Source: JAAXKN01 sp036261625 (lineage in GTDB: Bacteria; Bacteroidota; Ignavibacteria; Ignavibacteriales; SURF-24). From it: DNA of 64,000 nucleotides. The translations under genes were made by a program, and so were the position numbers. The notes beneath the pieces were generated by a model. That model searched no databases. It saw nothing but the letters and a program-made list of their open reading frames with translations, and was not told where the DNA came from. This document shows, one piece after another, positions 35,313 through 45,139 of this stretch. The stretch spans positions 1 to 64,000 of the forward strand of contig DATAKL010000074.1 of the NCBI GenBank assembly GCA_036261625.1. Reading direction: 5' to 3'. Each line of letters starts with the position of its first letter. The first letter of the stretch is position 1.

Positions 35313-35358
35313 ATGAAAAATTAACTGGCGGTGTTAATTGTTTTATGAATAGTCTGCA
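35313..35358 (+). pseudogene. Possible decayed signal-peptide start
   Basis: After a GGGG box, ATG AAA AAT is followed in frame by stop codons that interrupt an otherwise signal-like reading (MKN*LAVLIVL*IVC), directly before the terminator at 35362. This resembles the eroded 5' end of a lipoprotein gene but is very short and may be coincidence. The rest of the 376-base gap 35051-35426 shows only promoter-like A/T-rich sequence for the kinase gene. Confidence 0.2.
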
Positions 35359-35361
35359 AAT

Positions 35362-35399
35362 AAAAAAAGCCCGGGGGGAACTGCCTCTTCCCCCGGGCT
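35362..35399 (-). terminator. Rho-independent terminator
   Basis: GCCCGGGGGGAA and TTCCCCCGGGC form a stem with one bulge (35369-35398), followed on the minus strand by a run of seven T. It ends the M4 peptidase gene. Confidence 0.85.
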
Positions 35400-35426
35400 T
35401 TAAAGAAACCGGACAATTTCATGTGC

Positions 35427-38400
35427 TTATTTCAACAGGACCAGCTTTTTGCTATCCCTGAAGCTCCCGGCCTGTAATGTGTATATGTATACTCCGCTCG
35501 GCAGGGATAACTGTTCGGAATTAAAACTTACCGTATAGCTTCCGGGCGTTTTAACCTCATCGACAAGTGTTGCCACCACTTTGCCGAGCATGTCAAATAC
35601 TTTCAGCTGAGCATGAACTGTTTGCGGAAGCTCATATCTGATTGATGTAGACGGATTGAAAGGGTTCGGGAAATTCTGCGACAACGTAAAGTTTTCAGGA
35701 AGAGTATTCCCCTTGTTCTCTACGCCGGTAGTTCTCGTGCCGATAACAAACCAGTTGGGGTATGTTGCGTCTGTAACATAATCTGAGGCCGTACCGTCAG
35801 GCTCGAGGAAATTGCTCTTCAGCGCTATCTGTTCAATTGTTTCATGATCAGTGCCCGATATGGTTTTGTAATCATGATATGCAATTGTCCTGTCGTCTGC
35901 GGAATAAGTAGGATATCCGTAGACGGAAAGAGGCCCGGCAACTGCGGCTACATCCCCGGTGTTAAAATCTGCAGCCATGACGTAATTCTGCTTGATATTG
36001 GCATCAAAATAATCAAATGTGAAGCGGGTCTGTGAAGTCTTGGAAAAAGACGGATTTGCAACGTTTACGCCTTCATTCTGCGGTGGGAAAACGGCATCCA
36101 TATATCCGGTTTCCACGTCAAGTATGTCCAAAGTCCAGAAACTCATCGGGCTTCCTGTGGAATTCTTCAGTTCATTGTAGGCATCGAAGAGGAGATACCT
36201 TCCCGAGGGTTCAAAAGAAAGTTCATCTGCATAAAGGGCCGTTTTGGCGTCACTGGCATCGTAGGACTTTGTGGCAATCTTAAAAGTTTTGCTCACGTTG
36301 TTTGTAATATCCAGGTAGTAGATGGTTGTGTCCTGATATTTTGAAGTCAGGGCCATTGAATTTAAGCCGGGGCCTATAGCCACGCTGCCCCAGACTCCGC
36401 TGTCTTCAAGAACTGTTTCCTGGGGGTTATTTGGATCGGCAACAAGTGCTCTCAGGTTGTTGCTCTTATCCACAAATATAATGATGCCTGTTGCATCCGA
36501 AACTGCAGGGCGGTTGCCGACCTGCGTCTTCGAAAGGGCGAAAAAGTCGGAGTTTGACGTTACCTTTGTTTTTGCCATGTAGATAGAATTGGGATCTGAA
36601 GGCTCGGTATTTGTCATCAGTACCCACTCGGCGCCTTCAAGCGTGCTGGGCGGCGGCGGCGGGGTAGCCCCGTCTTCTTTGACTTCCACCTGATCCCATG
36701 CATTTTTTACCTGCTGGAGCTGACTGCTGCTCTGGCCGAAGAGATCTGCAGCAGCTTTTTCAGTTGCTATTCTGGCATCGGCAAACAGTGAAGATTTTGT
36801 CATGTAGACTGTAAGCGCCCTATACCATATTTTTGCGGCATCAGAGCGGCCTATGTTCGTGGCGGCAAGGTAAAAAGCATAATTCGGAATGCCGCTGTTT
36901 GTGTGAACGCCTCCGTTGTCTTCCTCGGTTTCAACAAACTCCGTCATATTTGCGGGCTGCCAGGCAGGTGAACCCTGCGGTGCGCCGTTATGCGGGTTTG
37001 ATAAGTCCCTTAAGCATCCTGAAGGGAATGACCCTAAATCTTTTATTATTTTTTCTCCCATCTGCCAGTTTTCTGTGTCAACCAGAGCACCGAAAATATC
37101 AGACATCGATTCATTGAGTGCACCCGACTGCCCCTGGTATTCAAGACCTGCCGAATACTGCGTTACACCGTGTGTCATTTCATGAGCTGCCACATCAAGA
37201 CCCCCTGCCAGGGGTTTGAAATACTGGCCGCCGTCACCATAGCACATTATTTTGCCCGACCAGAAGGCATTTTCCATCGACTTGCCGCTTTCGGTTACGT
37301 GGACAGTGGAATATATGGTCATTCCCTTGTCATCAATAGAATTCCTGCTGAAGGAATTCAGAAAGTAGTTATATGTGGTAACTGCATTATAGTGTGCCGA
37401 GACAGCCGCAGGATCGGTCCACTGATTATCTGAGGAGGTTACAAAATATAACGATGAACTGCCGTCAAGATCTTTATTCCTTAAATCAAGACCCACAATT
37501 GCGCCTATGAGCCCGTCAGGAATTTTGGAGTCGGCTGCATTATACATCGGCTCGCTTATATCTGAAAGGAAGTAAGTAGATCCGTATTGCAAAGTATGGA
37601 AAGTCCTCGTCACTCCTTCAAGATCCTTTCCGCTTGCACTCTGTGCCCCGTCATAACAGACATTATTATATGAGTTGAGAATACTGCCCGTATTGGCGTC
37701 AATGAAATAGTACCAGTCGTGAGCAATGTCAGATCTTACTTCAACAAACCATGCAAGGTGAGGGATGTGGCTGTTGTCGTGCCAGATGATTTTTTTTGCA
37801 GAAGGCCCTTGATAGTCCATTATTTTTGCCAGAGCAGGAGAAAATCTGGTAATTGACGTTTTATTCTTGAGGTTATCCGTTGCTTCTTTAATGGCATCGG
37901 AAGAGCTGAGCTTTCCTTCAGTATCTGTAATCATATCCGGAGTCGGTTCATATATGCCGTTAACCGATTTTACACTTCCGCTATTGTCCAGGTGTACAAT
38001 AATCTCCTTTGCCCAGACCTCAAGACCTTTATATGTCTGTGTGAATTTCAGGTGAGACATGTTGAACTGATCGGTCAACTGACTTTTCAGCTGAAATTCA
38101 GCTGCCGGATCTTTTATTTTTAGAAGGGACTTGTTTTCCACGAGGAAGTTACTTGCACTGGCAGCAGCGTTTAGACCCGGAGCAGTTTTGGAGAGCAACT
38201 TACCCGGGGCGCTGTTTATTTCAATTAAGCGGGGGGTGCCCGATTCTTTATTCCAGTATACTTTCTGCAATTTATTTGAATCGCCGGGCCTGGGAAGAAA
38301 AAGATTTGTATTCATCTGTCCGGAAACAAGCGAATAAGTCTTCCCTCCCGTATGAAATCCATTCTTCTGAAGAAGGGAGTTCAGATTACTGCTTATCCTT

Positions 38401-38534
38401 GCCAGGGAACTGTTGTTCACACCGGAGGAGGAAAAGGTTTTGCCTGACTGTTTTTTATTTTTAATGCTGCCGCTGAAACCCTCAGCTGAAAGAATTATTA
38501 ACAGGGATAAAACAAAGTAGAATTTAGTTCTCAT
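35427..38534 (-). CDS. Secreted M4 (thermolysin-family) metallopeptidase with propeller and type IX sorting domain
   Basis: A 1035-residue secreted protease. Signal peptide at 1-22; an FTP/PepSY propeptide (about 90-275); an M4 catalytic domain (about 300-640) with zinc motif 'HEMTHGVTQY' at 451-460 (His451, Glu452, His455), third ligand Glu475 in 'GALNESMSDIFG', and 'NGGVHTNSGIPNYAFYLAA' supplying the C-terminal His. Residues about 655-945 form a TolB/WD40-like propeller ('FEPSGRYLLFDAYNELKN', 'YPTYSADDRTIAYHDYKT'). The last about 80 residues are a type IX sorting domain ('FTLSQNFPNPFNPSTSI' ... 'SGVYIYTLQAG'). Family M4 enzymes are usually about 500-600 residues, so the propeller is an addition. 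Probably a cell-surface or released protease. Confidence 0.93.
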   Translation of the reverse strand: MRTKFYFVLSLLIILSAEGFSGSIKNKKQSGKTFSSSGVNNSSLARISSNLNSLLQKNGFHTGGKTYSLVSGQMNTNLFLPRPGDSNKLQKVYWNKESGTPRLIEINSAPGKLLSKTAPGLNAAASASNFLVENKSLLKIKDPAAEFQLKSQLTDQFNMSHLKFTQTYKGLEVWAKEIIVHLDNSGSVKSVNGIYEPTPDMITDTEGKLSSSDAIKEATDNLKNKTSITRFSPALAKIMDYQGPSAKKIIWHDNSHIPHLAWFVEVRSDIAHDWYYFIDANTGSILNSYNNVCYDGAQSASGKDLEGVTRTFHTLQYGSTYFLSDISEPMYNAADSKIPDGLIGAIVGLDLRNKDLDGSSSLYFVTSSDNQWTDPAAVSAHYNAVTTYNYFLNSFSRNSIDDKGMTIYSTVHVTESGKSMENAFWSGKIMCYGDGGQYFKPLAGGLDVAAHEMTHGVTQYSAGLEYQGQSGALNESMSDIFGALVDTENWQMGEKIIKDLGSFPSGCLRDLSNPHNGAPQGSPAWQPANMTEFVETEEDNGGVHTNSGIPNYAFYLAATNIGRSDAAKIWYRALTVYMTKSSLFADARIATEKAAADLFGQSSSQLQQVKNAWDQVEVKEDGATPPPPPSTLEGAEWVLMTNTEPSDPNSIYMAKTKVTSNSDFFALSKTQVGNRPAVSDATGIIIFVDKSNNLRALVADPNNPQETVLEDSGVWGSVAIGPGLNSMALTSKYQDTTIYYLDITNNVSKTFKIATKSYDASDAKTALYADELSFEPSGRYLLFDAYNELKNSTGSPMSFWTLDILDVETGYMDAVFPPQNEGVNVANPSFSKTSQTRFTFDYFDANIKQNYVMAADFNTGDVAAVAGPLSVYGYPTYSADDRTIAYHDYKTISGTDHETIEQIALKSNFLEPDGTASDYVTDATYPNWFVIGTRTTGVENKGNTLPENFTLSQNFPNPFNPSTSIRYELPQTVHAQLKVFDMLGKVVATLVDEVKTPGSYTVSFNSEQLSLPSGVYIYTLQAGSFRDSKKLVLLK

Positions 38535-38803
38535 TTAACCTCCATTTATAATTTGATAGTTGCTTACTTTAACTTTTCCGGAGCGCTTCTGTTAAAAGCA
38601 GGATATTGTGTCTAATTTAGGGACGGGCATATTTTTTACATCGTTCTCAATGCTTTTTTAGCTCACCTGCCAGATACTTAGAAAATCAATTTGAAGAGAT
38701 CCAAAGGGAATTAAAAGAAGATTTGCCGCATGCACTAAAAAATTGAACATTTTTCCCCTATAATGTTTCAATCAGTTTTAAGTTAAGGAAAAAATAATTG
38801 AAT

Positions 38804-38953
38804 ATGAAGAATAATTTTTATTTAAGACATTTATTTAGTCCAAAAACGGGCTCTTATTTTATGGGCAGGAATTTGAAAAAAGCCGGAATTACATTTAAGT
38901 GGAACTATACATGCCCCCGGCAGAGGCTTCAGTTATGCCCTGCCGGGGACTGA
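38804..38953 (+). other. Intergenic region with a doubtful small ORF
   Basis: The 441-base gap 38535-38975 holds the M4 gene promoter side, the hairpin at 38915-38948 and one 49-codon plus-strand ORF starting 'MKNNFYLRHLFSPKTGSYF'. It has no good Shine-Dalgarno and overlaps the hairpin, so it is probably not a gene. Confidence 0.15.
38915..38948 (-). terminator. Hairpin downstream of the propeller operon
   Basis: CCCCGGCAG and CTGCCGGGG form a perfect 9-bp stem with a 16-base loop, 27 bases past the stop codon of the minus-strand propeller gene. There is no clear T-tract. Confidence 0.5.
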
Positions 38954-38975
38954 TATTAAAGAGCGCGCCAGGGCC

Positions 38976-40295
38976 TTATTTCATCAGTATAAACTTCCTG
39001 CTTCGGCTGAAACTTCCTGCATGAATTGTGTAAATGTAGACTCCGCTCGGAAGCTCAGATGCATCAAGCTCCACTGAATAGCTGCCTGCCATTTTAACCT
39101 CATTTACAATTTCTGTTACTTCACTTCCCAGAAGATTATAAACCTTCAGGCTTACAAATTCCCGCCTGGGAATTGAATAACTGATCCTGGTGGAAGGATT
39201 AAATGGATTAGGATAATTCTGCAGAAGCGAATATGAATGAGTGAAAGTTCCGTTAGCTGAAACAATGCTTGTAACCGTATCGGGCGATGCAACCGTGTCG
39301 GGCGGAGCAGCAGCCGTATCGGGTGCTGCAATTGTATCAGGGTCCAAATAAACCATTAAGCCCCGGCTGTGAGTCCCGATCCATTTTGAGCCTTTTGTAT
39401 CGGCAGCAACTGCAGTGATGTAGCATCCGGAAATTACCGGGTCAAGAGTATCAATGATACTCCAGGCCGAAGCTTTTACTTTGTTTAAGCCTGCTTCCGT
39501 ACCGATCCATTTCTGATTTCCGGCATCAACATAGATAGAATGGACGAAATCGTTTCTTAGTTCTGAATTGTACGAATTATAAATATCGCAGGCAGTACCG
39601 GTATGGGCTACAACTCCCTGGCCGTTTGTTCCGACCCACATAACGCCCTTCTGGTCAAAGCTTAATGAAATGACGTCGTTGCCGGGAAGAGGGGAGTTGT
39701 CCTTGTTGTACACTACCCAGTTTGCCCCGTCAAAGGCCGCGAGTCCGTTATCTGTCCCGATAAATATTTCATTCCTGCTGTTGACTGCAATGCAGTTGAT
39801 GCTGTTGCTTGGGATGGGTGAGTTGGACTTGTCAAAGAATGTCCAGCTTCTGCCGTCGAACTTTGCCACTCCGGAATTCTGCATGCCGGCCCATTTATTT
39901 CCATCTTTATCAACTGCAACTGTACTGACTGCGTTTTCGGGCAAAGGCGAGTTATATGTGTTGTATACTTTCCAGTCTTTGCCGTCAAACCTTACCAGGC
40001 CGCTGCAGTAAGTTCCAACCCATACCGTATTCTTTCCCTCAATTGCAATTGAAAGCGGGTAAGGGCATGTAAGTCCGGAATTCGATTTGTCATAAAGGCT
40101 CCAGTTATCCCCATCAATTTTAATGAGGCCTTTTTCAGCTATTACCCACTTTACATTAAAAGAATCTACAGCTATTCCATTTATCTTATTACTGGGCAGA
40201 ATAGAGTTTGCAGAATTGTATATGATCCAGTCCGTCTCCTGAGAGAAAGTATACGACGTAATAAGAACTAACAAGCAGAAACATAACTTCTTCAT
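38976..40295 (-). CDS. Secreted seven-repeat propeller protein with type IX sorting domain
   Basis: A 439-residue exported protein (signal peptide 'MKKLCFCLLVLITSYTFS'). Residues about 20-320 contain seven repeats of about 43 residues of the two-component-regulator-propeller type, each with the pattern W-x-x-Y-[DN]-x-x-NS-x-L...W-[IV]-G-T-x-x-x-G-L-x-x-[FY]-[DN]-G. Seven copies suggest one closed seven-bladed propeller. A Pro-Asp-Thr-rich linker (about 323-348) follows, then a type IX sorting domain ('YSLLQNYPNPFNPSTRI', 'SGVYIYTIHAGSFSRSRK'). It lies 19 bp after its larger paralogue, in one operon. Likely a surface-exposed or secreted binding protein; ligand unknown. Confidence 0.87.
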   Translation of the reverse strand: MKKLCFCLLVLITSYTFSQETDWIIYNSANSILPSNKINGIAVDSFNVKWVIAEKGLIKIDGDNWSLYDKSNSGLTCPYPLSIAIEGKNTVWVGTYCSGLVRFDGKDWKVYNTYNSPLPENAVSTVAVDKDGNKWAGMQNSGVAKFDGRSWTFFDKSNSPIPSNSINCIAVNSRNEIFIGTDNGLAAFDGANWVVYNKDNSPLPGNDVISLSFDQKGVMWVGTNGQGVVAHTGTACDIYNSYNSELRNDFVHSIYVDAGNQKWIGTEAGLNKVKASAWSIIDTLDPVISGCYITAVAADTKGSKWIGTHSRGLMVYLDPDTIAAPDTAAAPPDTVASPDTVTSIVSANGTFTHSYSLLQNYPNPFNPSTRISYSIPRREFVSLKVYNLLGSEVTEIVNEVKMAGSYSVELDASELPSGVYIYTIHAGSFSRSRKFILMK

Positions 40296-40314
40296 TTGGT
40301 CCTCTGCATTTAAA

Positions 40315-42447
40315 TTATTTCAGCATAATCATCTTAATAATCCTTTCTGTTACTTTTCCATTTAGCGTTGTGGCTTCCATTCTGCAGATGTAAGTTCCGC
40401 TTGAGGCCTGTTCATTACTGAAATTCTTCCCGTTCCAGAGTACGCTTTGGTATCCTGCGGGCTGAGAACTGAAAGTGAATGTTCTAATTGCCATTCCCAG
40501 AGTATTGTATATTGTAAGCTTAACATCGGCTGTTTCGGGCAGATTGTACCTTATAGTTGTAGCCGGGTTAAAGGGGTTGGGGTAGTTCTGTTCAAGCAGA
40601 AACTCTTTGACTATAGCGGGTTTATCGCTGACTGCTGTAACAGAGGCTGACGCAGTGTTGCTGTAGTCGGATTCACCTTCCTTTGCAACTGCCTTTACCC
40701 TGTACTGATAAGAGGCCGGTGCCTGGAGCATGGAATCTGTAAACGTGGTGCTGTTAGCCTTTAGATTGGCTACAGCTATGAAGTCAGACGTAGACTTTCT
40801 TTCAACCACATATCCGGTTTCGCTTTCGGAGTTGTCCTTCCACGAAATGGTGATTTTATCTTTGCCCGAGGCCGAAGCCGAAAGGCCGTTTGGAGCATTG
40901 AACACAGTAGTGAAGCTCCACACGGGGGAGTAGTTTGTGCTTGTGCCGGAATTAAGCCCCTGAACTTTCCAGTAGTACTGCCTGAAGTCCAAAAGTCCTT
41001 TTACTTCTTTTACCGTATCTGTTATGGTTGAATCCAGAATGATTGAAGTTGAGAATGTGCTGTCCAGTGCCAGAATTAATCTGTAGCTGGTGCACCATGC
41101 ACCTTTATTCCAGCTGAGCTTTACGGCAAGAGGCTGTTTGGCGGCTTTATCTGCCGGCTTGGATGGGGTGGGTGCAGTCATGGCGACAATCTGAAAGGCA
41201 CCGCTTGAAATTCCTTTCAGCTGGGGATCGGATGCAGATTCAATTCTTATGACGCATGAAGGGGATGTGACATTTGGGACATCGACTTCTTCAGAACCGT
41301 CATTTGCAATATTCTGGGCCAGGTCCACGTTAAATGTTGAACCTCCGTCTGTGGAGAGCTTAATGTTAACATTTCCCGAAACGTTGCTGTTAAGCCAGGT
41401 TACCTCCTGACGGCTTCCAGCAATCCAGCTGGCGCCATTAACGGGTTGAGACACGACGATTACGGAAGGGATATTTACGCCGTTTTCATTAAAAACTGCC
41501 ACTCCGCCGCGGACAGTACCGATCCATTTATTTCCGAGCTTATCAACTGCAATAGTTCTGACATATTTATCAGGAAGTGCCGAATTCGAAGTGTCGTAGA
41601 TTGTCCACTTGTCCCCATCAAATCTTGCCACTCCGGTAGAGTCCATTCCGAGCCACTTAATCTCCTGGTTTTCAAGTGTGACACAGTTGACCCAGTGGTC
41701 GCGCAGAGAGGTGGGGGACTTGTCGAATTTTGTAAATGTAGTATCATGCAGCCTGAAAAGTCCGCAGCTGTAAGAGGCGATCCATTTATCGTTAAATTTA
41801 TCGACTGCAATTGAAAGTGAAGCATTGCATGTGAGATTGGAATTGTATTTGTTTTTAATTTCCCAGTTTATACCGTCGTAACGGATCAGCCCGCCGCCGT
41901 TGGTGCCGATCCAGACATTTCCAACTGAATCAGCTGCAAGAGCATAAACGAAATTGACCGGAAGAGGTGAGTTATCCTTATTGTACACGGTCCAGTTATC
42001 AAGGTCTAGCCTGGCAAGTCCATTGTCTCCTGTTCCAATCCACACAACTCCATTGTGGTCAATAACAAGAGAAGCCACCCAGTTGCTTGGCAGAAATGAA
42101 TTTGATGTGTTCCAGTTTTGCCAGTTGGTACCGTCAAATTTATAAAGGCCTCCGTACCTGGTTCCAATCCACTTGTTGTTGTACTTGTCTACGAAGATCA
42201 CGCGTACAAAGTCATTGCTCAGTCCAGAGTTTTTTGAATTATATATGGTCCAGTTTCTGCCGTCGAACCTTGCAAGTCCGTACCCGTCGGTTCCGACCCA
42301 CTTTAAGTCCTGGTGATCTATAGCGATTGAAGAGACATTGTTGTTGGGAAGACGTGAGTTTGCTCCGTTGAAAATAATCCATTGTGAGCTTTGAGCAAAC
42401 AGGACGTTAGAGAATATAAGAAAAAAGGATAGTAGTATCTTTTTCAT
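40315..42447 (-). CDS. Secreted seven-repeat propeller protein with fibronectin and type IX sorting domains
   Basis: A 710-residue exported protein and paralogue of the next gene. After the signal peptide come seven propeller repeats (about 20-325; for example 'WTIYNSKNSGLSNDFVRVIF', 'KWIGTRYGGLYKFDGTNW'). Then a Ser/Thr-rich beta domain (about 330-425, 'VNGASWIAGSRQEVTWLNSN'), a fibronectin-like module (about 430-525, 'KLSWNKGAWCTSYRLILALD'), a second fibronectin III (about 530-615, 'ITISWKDNSESETGYVVERK'), and a type IX sorting domain ('FLLEQNYPNPFNPATTI', 'NGKVTERIIKMIMLK'). First gene of the tandem propeller operon. Confidence 0.87.
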   Translation of the reverse strand: MKKILLSFFLIFSNVLFAQSSQWIIFNGANSRLPNNNVSSIAIDHQDLKWVGTDGYGLARFDGRNWTIYNSKNSGLSNDFVRVIFVDKYNNKWIGTRYGGLYKFDGTNWQNWNTSNSFLPSNWVASLVIDHNGVVWIGTGDNGLARLDLDNWTVYNKDNSPLPVNFVYALAADSVGNVWIGTNGGGLIRYDGINWEIKNKYNSNLTCNASLSIAVDKFNDKWIASYSCGLFRLHDTTFTKFDKSPTSLRDHWVNCVTLENQEIKWLGMDSTGVARFDGDKWTIYDTSNSALPDKYVRTIAVDKLGNKWIGTVRGGVAVFNENGVNIPSVIVVSQPVNGASWIAGSRQEVTWLNSNVSGNVNIKLSTDGGSTFNVDLAQNIANDGSEEVDVPNVTSPSCVIRIESASDPQLKGISSGAFQIVAMTAPTPSKPADKAAKQPLAVKLSWNKGAWCTSYRLILALDSTFSTSIILDSTITDTVKEVKGLLDFRQYYWKVQGLNSGTSTNYSPVWSFTTVFNAPNGLSASASGKDKITISWKDNSESETGYVVERKSTSDFIAVANLKANSTTFTDSMLQAPASYQYRVKAVAKEGESDYSNTASASVTAVSDKPAIVKEFLLEQNYPNPFNPATTIRYNLPETADVKLTIYNTLGMAIRTFTFSSQPAGYQSVLWNGKNFSNEQASSGTYICRMEATTLNGKVTERIIKMIMLK

Positions 42448-42684
42448 GTGGCCCCTCTATTAAAAATATGATTTTTAAATGTAATTTAGGTGTATACATT
42501 TAATCATATAATTTGTCCGAATAACCGCAAGATACAAAGGAGGTTTTGCTGCATTTTAGCGAAAAAATAATTTCCGCAGGTGATATACCTCACATTACAG
42601 CAAATTTTCTTTAGGGAAAAGCCCCGGAAAGGACACAGGGCTGGTCTTTGAGGAAATTAAGATGTGGCCTGTGGAAGCCTGAAC

Positions 42685-43125
42685 TTATCTGCCTATAATT
42701 TCTTCAAGTGTTTTAACGGCAAACTTAACACATTCTTTACAAATTAACTCCCTGTGATTTTCTTCTTTATGTTTGATTTGACCTTCTTCTGTATTAAGAT
42801 CGCACCCGAGTAATTCTCTGCATTTAATCGTACCAAATTCATTCTTAAAACTCCCGGTAAAACTCTTTGTCTTTTCCAGCAGTAAAGTTCTTTGCTCCTG
42901 ATCCACGGGATCTGTAAATCCGAATTCAAGGCCCAAAACCATAAAGGCGCCTGTTACAGCGCCGCATGTTTCCTGCATTCTGCCCATTCCGGCTCCGAAT
43001 ACCGAAGCAAACCGTTTGCCGTCGTTTTCTAAAATGCCGTATTCCTTCAAGAAAGGGAGTAATGTAGACTGGGCACAGTTATATGATTCATCCATAAACG
43101 CATGGACGGCTTCTTCCTGTTTCAT
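42685..43125 (-). CDS. C-GCAxxG-C-C family protein
   Basis: A 146-residue protein of the redox-active C_GCAxxG_C_C family: 'ESYNCAQSTLLPFLKE', 'GAGMGRMQETCGAVTGAFMV', 'ELLGCDLNTEEGQ' and a C-terminal 'ELICKECVKFAVKTLEE'. The spaced Cys residues suggest metal or redox-cofactor binding; in some systems such proteins are electron-transfer partners or corrinoid-related, but the role here is unknown. Last gene of a likely operon with the cupin and acyltransferase genes (44-bp and 15-bp gaps). Confidence 0.85.
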   Translation of the reverse strand: MKQEEAVHAFMDESYNCAQSTLLPFLKEYGILENDGKRFASVFGAGMGRMQETCGAVTGAFMVLGLEFGFTDPVDQEQRTLLLEKTKSFTGSFKNEFGTIKCRELLGCDLNTEEGQIKHKEENHRELICKECVKFAVKTLEEIIGR

Positions 43126-43169
43126 AATTTCTGATTTCCTTTATTATTTATTCCATTCGTTGAAAAATA

Positions 43170-43532
43170 CTATTCATCGCGGTGGACGGTTTCAGGAGAA
43201 AATGCCGGGAGGCATATTGAAACATATTCTGCCCCTTCAGCTTCAGGCGTGCTGTACTGAACCCATTCTCCCGCATAAATAAGTATTCCTTCCTGTTCTT
43301 TTATCAGGAATGTTTCCTGTCTGGTTTTAACTGTAAGCATCCCTTTCAGTACAATTGTGTATTCATCAAATTCAGGCCTCTGTCCCGGTTCAACCCATCC
43401 CCCGGGGCTCTTCATTCTGGCAATGCTGAGCCCGCTTTGATTTGTATTTACCCGTCCTACATACTCCTCAATTATTTTGGGCTTATTACCCGCGGCTTTT
43501 ATTACGGATGGAGAAGAAATTTTAATGGCCAT
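43170..43532 (-). CDS. Small cupin-domain protein
   Basis: A 120-residue single-domain cupin with strands 'GGWVEPGQRPEFDEYTIVLK', 'GMLTVKTRQETFLIKEQEGI' and 'LIYAGEWVQYSTPEAEGAEY'. The usual HxH metal ligands are partly replaced (for example 'EFDEY' in motif 1), so metal binding is uncertain. It may bind a small ligand. Middle gene of the likely operon with acyltransferase and C-GCAxxG-C-C genes. Confidence 0.78.
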   Translation of the reverse strand: MAIKISSPSVIKAAGNKPKIIEEYVGRVNTNQSGLSIARMKSPGGWVEPGQRPEFDEYTIVLKGMLTVKTRQETFLIKEQEGILIYAGEWVQYSTPEAEGAEYVSICLPAFSPETVHRDE

Positions 43533-43547
43533 ACTTATGCTCCCTAA

Positions 43548-44738
43548 TTACTCGGATTGATCCTGGAGAGTGACTACATTGTAAAGGCTGTCTTCTTTTT
43601 TAAATAAACGGTTAAATCTTTTCCTTAAATAAAGGTTAAAAGGATTAGAAAAATATTCCGCAATCACGCTTCCAAATATACCTGAAACAATAATAGCTGA
43701 AACGTAAAGTGCCCAGGCCCATTCTCCTGAAAGCTTCATCATATTATATAATTGAACAAAGAATAATACAATAAACATGTGAGTAAGATAAATTTCATAA
43801 CTGCTCCGCCCCAAATAAGAAAGCGCCGCTGTCAGCCTGTATGCGGGCTGATGCCTGGAGGTATAGCGCTTATGCATCGCAATAAGAATGATTGCAGTTC
43901 CGATGGCCAGCAATGTGACATTTAATCCGATCTCAGACAATCCGAGCGCAAAGACAACTTTTCTGAAAACCATCACCAGTATAAACAGTAACCAGCCGGC
44001 AGAAGAAATAATTATTAAGGAGAGCTTCTTTATTTTAATTCTTCTGGAAATAAGTGCTGCAATGCATCCAAGAGCGATTGCATCCAGGTATGCAAAATAG
44101 TTCCTGTCGCCAAGTTCGTTCCCGGGATACCATACTGTGCGGGCAAAAGGTGAAAGAACAAGAAATGCCGAAACCAGCAGAATAAATTGGCGCTCTTTAC
44201 GGCAGAAAAAGCAAACTATGGGAAAGAAAAAATAAAAGAACTCTTCAACTGAAAGTGACCAGAGGATATCCCACGAGCCTGGTAAATAACCGACCTTGAG
44301 CTCCAGCAAATTTATATGGAATGTTAAAGCCGCAAGGATTGCTCTGCCCAGGCTTGTCTGCCTGGGATTTATTACGAAATCAGAAAATCCGATTATGTGG
44401 AGAACCGAAAGTGCTAAAAGCAGTGCCAGAAGCATTGGCATTATACGGGCAAACCGCATTGAATAAAACTCGCGCAGTCTTATTTTGGGCAGTGAATTCC
44501 ATTTATTAAGTGACGAATGGGTAATCAGAAAGCCTGAAATTACGAAGAATATACATACGCCATAATACCCGCTGAAAAAAAGAATGTTGTAAACAGGTTT
44601 CGGCATTATACTGCCGAGAAGAGTTGTTTTAAAGGGAATTCTGATATTAAGATGAAGTAAAATTACAGACAGTACCGAAAGTCCTCTTAGAGTGTCAATC
44701 CCATTGTTATGTTTACCGTAAGTTTTTATTTTTTCCAC
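43548..44738 (-). CDS. Acyltransferase-3 family membrane protein
   Basis: A 396-residue integral membrane O-acyltransferase with about ten helices. Family markers: 'NNGIDTLRGLSVLSVILLHL', 'SGYYGVCIFFVISGFLITHS', 'REFYSMRFARIMPMLLALLL', 'WDILWSLSVEEFFYFFFPIV'. The His in 'LLHLNIRIPF' and Arg of 'FYSMRFARI' are the expected active-site elements. It most likely acetylates a surface polysaccharide or lipid-linked sugar. It heads the operon with the cupin and C-GCAxxG-C-C genes. Confidence 0.88.
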   Translation of the reverse strand: MEKIKTYGKHNNGIDTLRGLSVLSVILLHLNIRIPFKTTLLGSIMPKPVYNILFFSGYYGVCIFFVISGFLITHSSLNKWNSLPKIRLREFYSMRFARIMPMLLALLLALSVLHIIGFSDFVINPRQTSLGRAILAALTFHINLLELKVGYLPGSWDILWSLSVEEFFYFFFPIVCFFCRKERQFILLVSAFLVLSPFARTVWYPGNELGDRNYFAYLDAIALGCIAALISRRIKIKKLSLIIISSAGWLLFILVMVFRKVVFALGLSEIGLNVTLLAIGTAIILIAMHKRYTSRHQPAYRLTAALSYLGRSSYEIYLTHMFIVLFFVQLYNMMKLSGEWAWALYVSAIIVSGIFGSVIAEYFSNPFNLYLRKRFNRLFKKEDSLYNVVTLQDQSE

Positions 44739-45139
44739 TAAAATTCCTTAACATTCACCAGGAAAAGATATCCGGGCAATCTCGTAAATAAAAATAATCA
44801 GTGCTCATTATGTTATAAAAAAGGTTTACGCAAGATAGTTAAATCCTGCATTTATCAGAAGATATTTTTTAATAACTTGACCTTTTCTGTCGCAAGTCAG
44901 CAGAAATAAACCCATCCGCTTAAGTAATTTGGTGGTTTTCAGTGACTGAAATTACTCTAATCTTTCCCAGGAAACAATTAAAAAAGCAACGAATGCTGGT
45001 ACCGGACTTTTTACAGTGAAAATTATTGGCTGAGTGTTAATCTTTTACTTTGAGCTTATCAGGTCAACTGCCCTTTCCGGCAATTCATCTCTTCCTTCCT
45101 TGATGCCTTTAATGGTTGGGGCAACCATTATGTCAGGTG

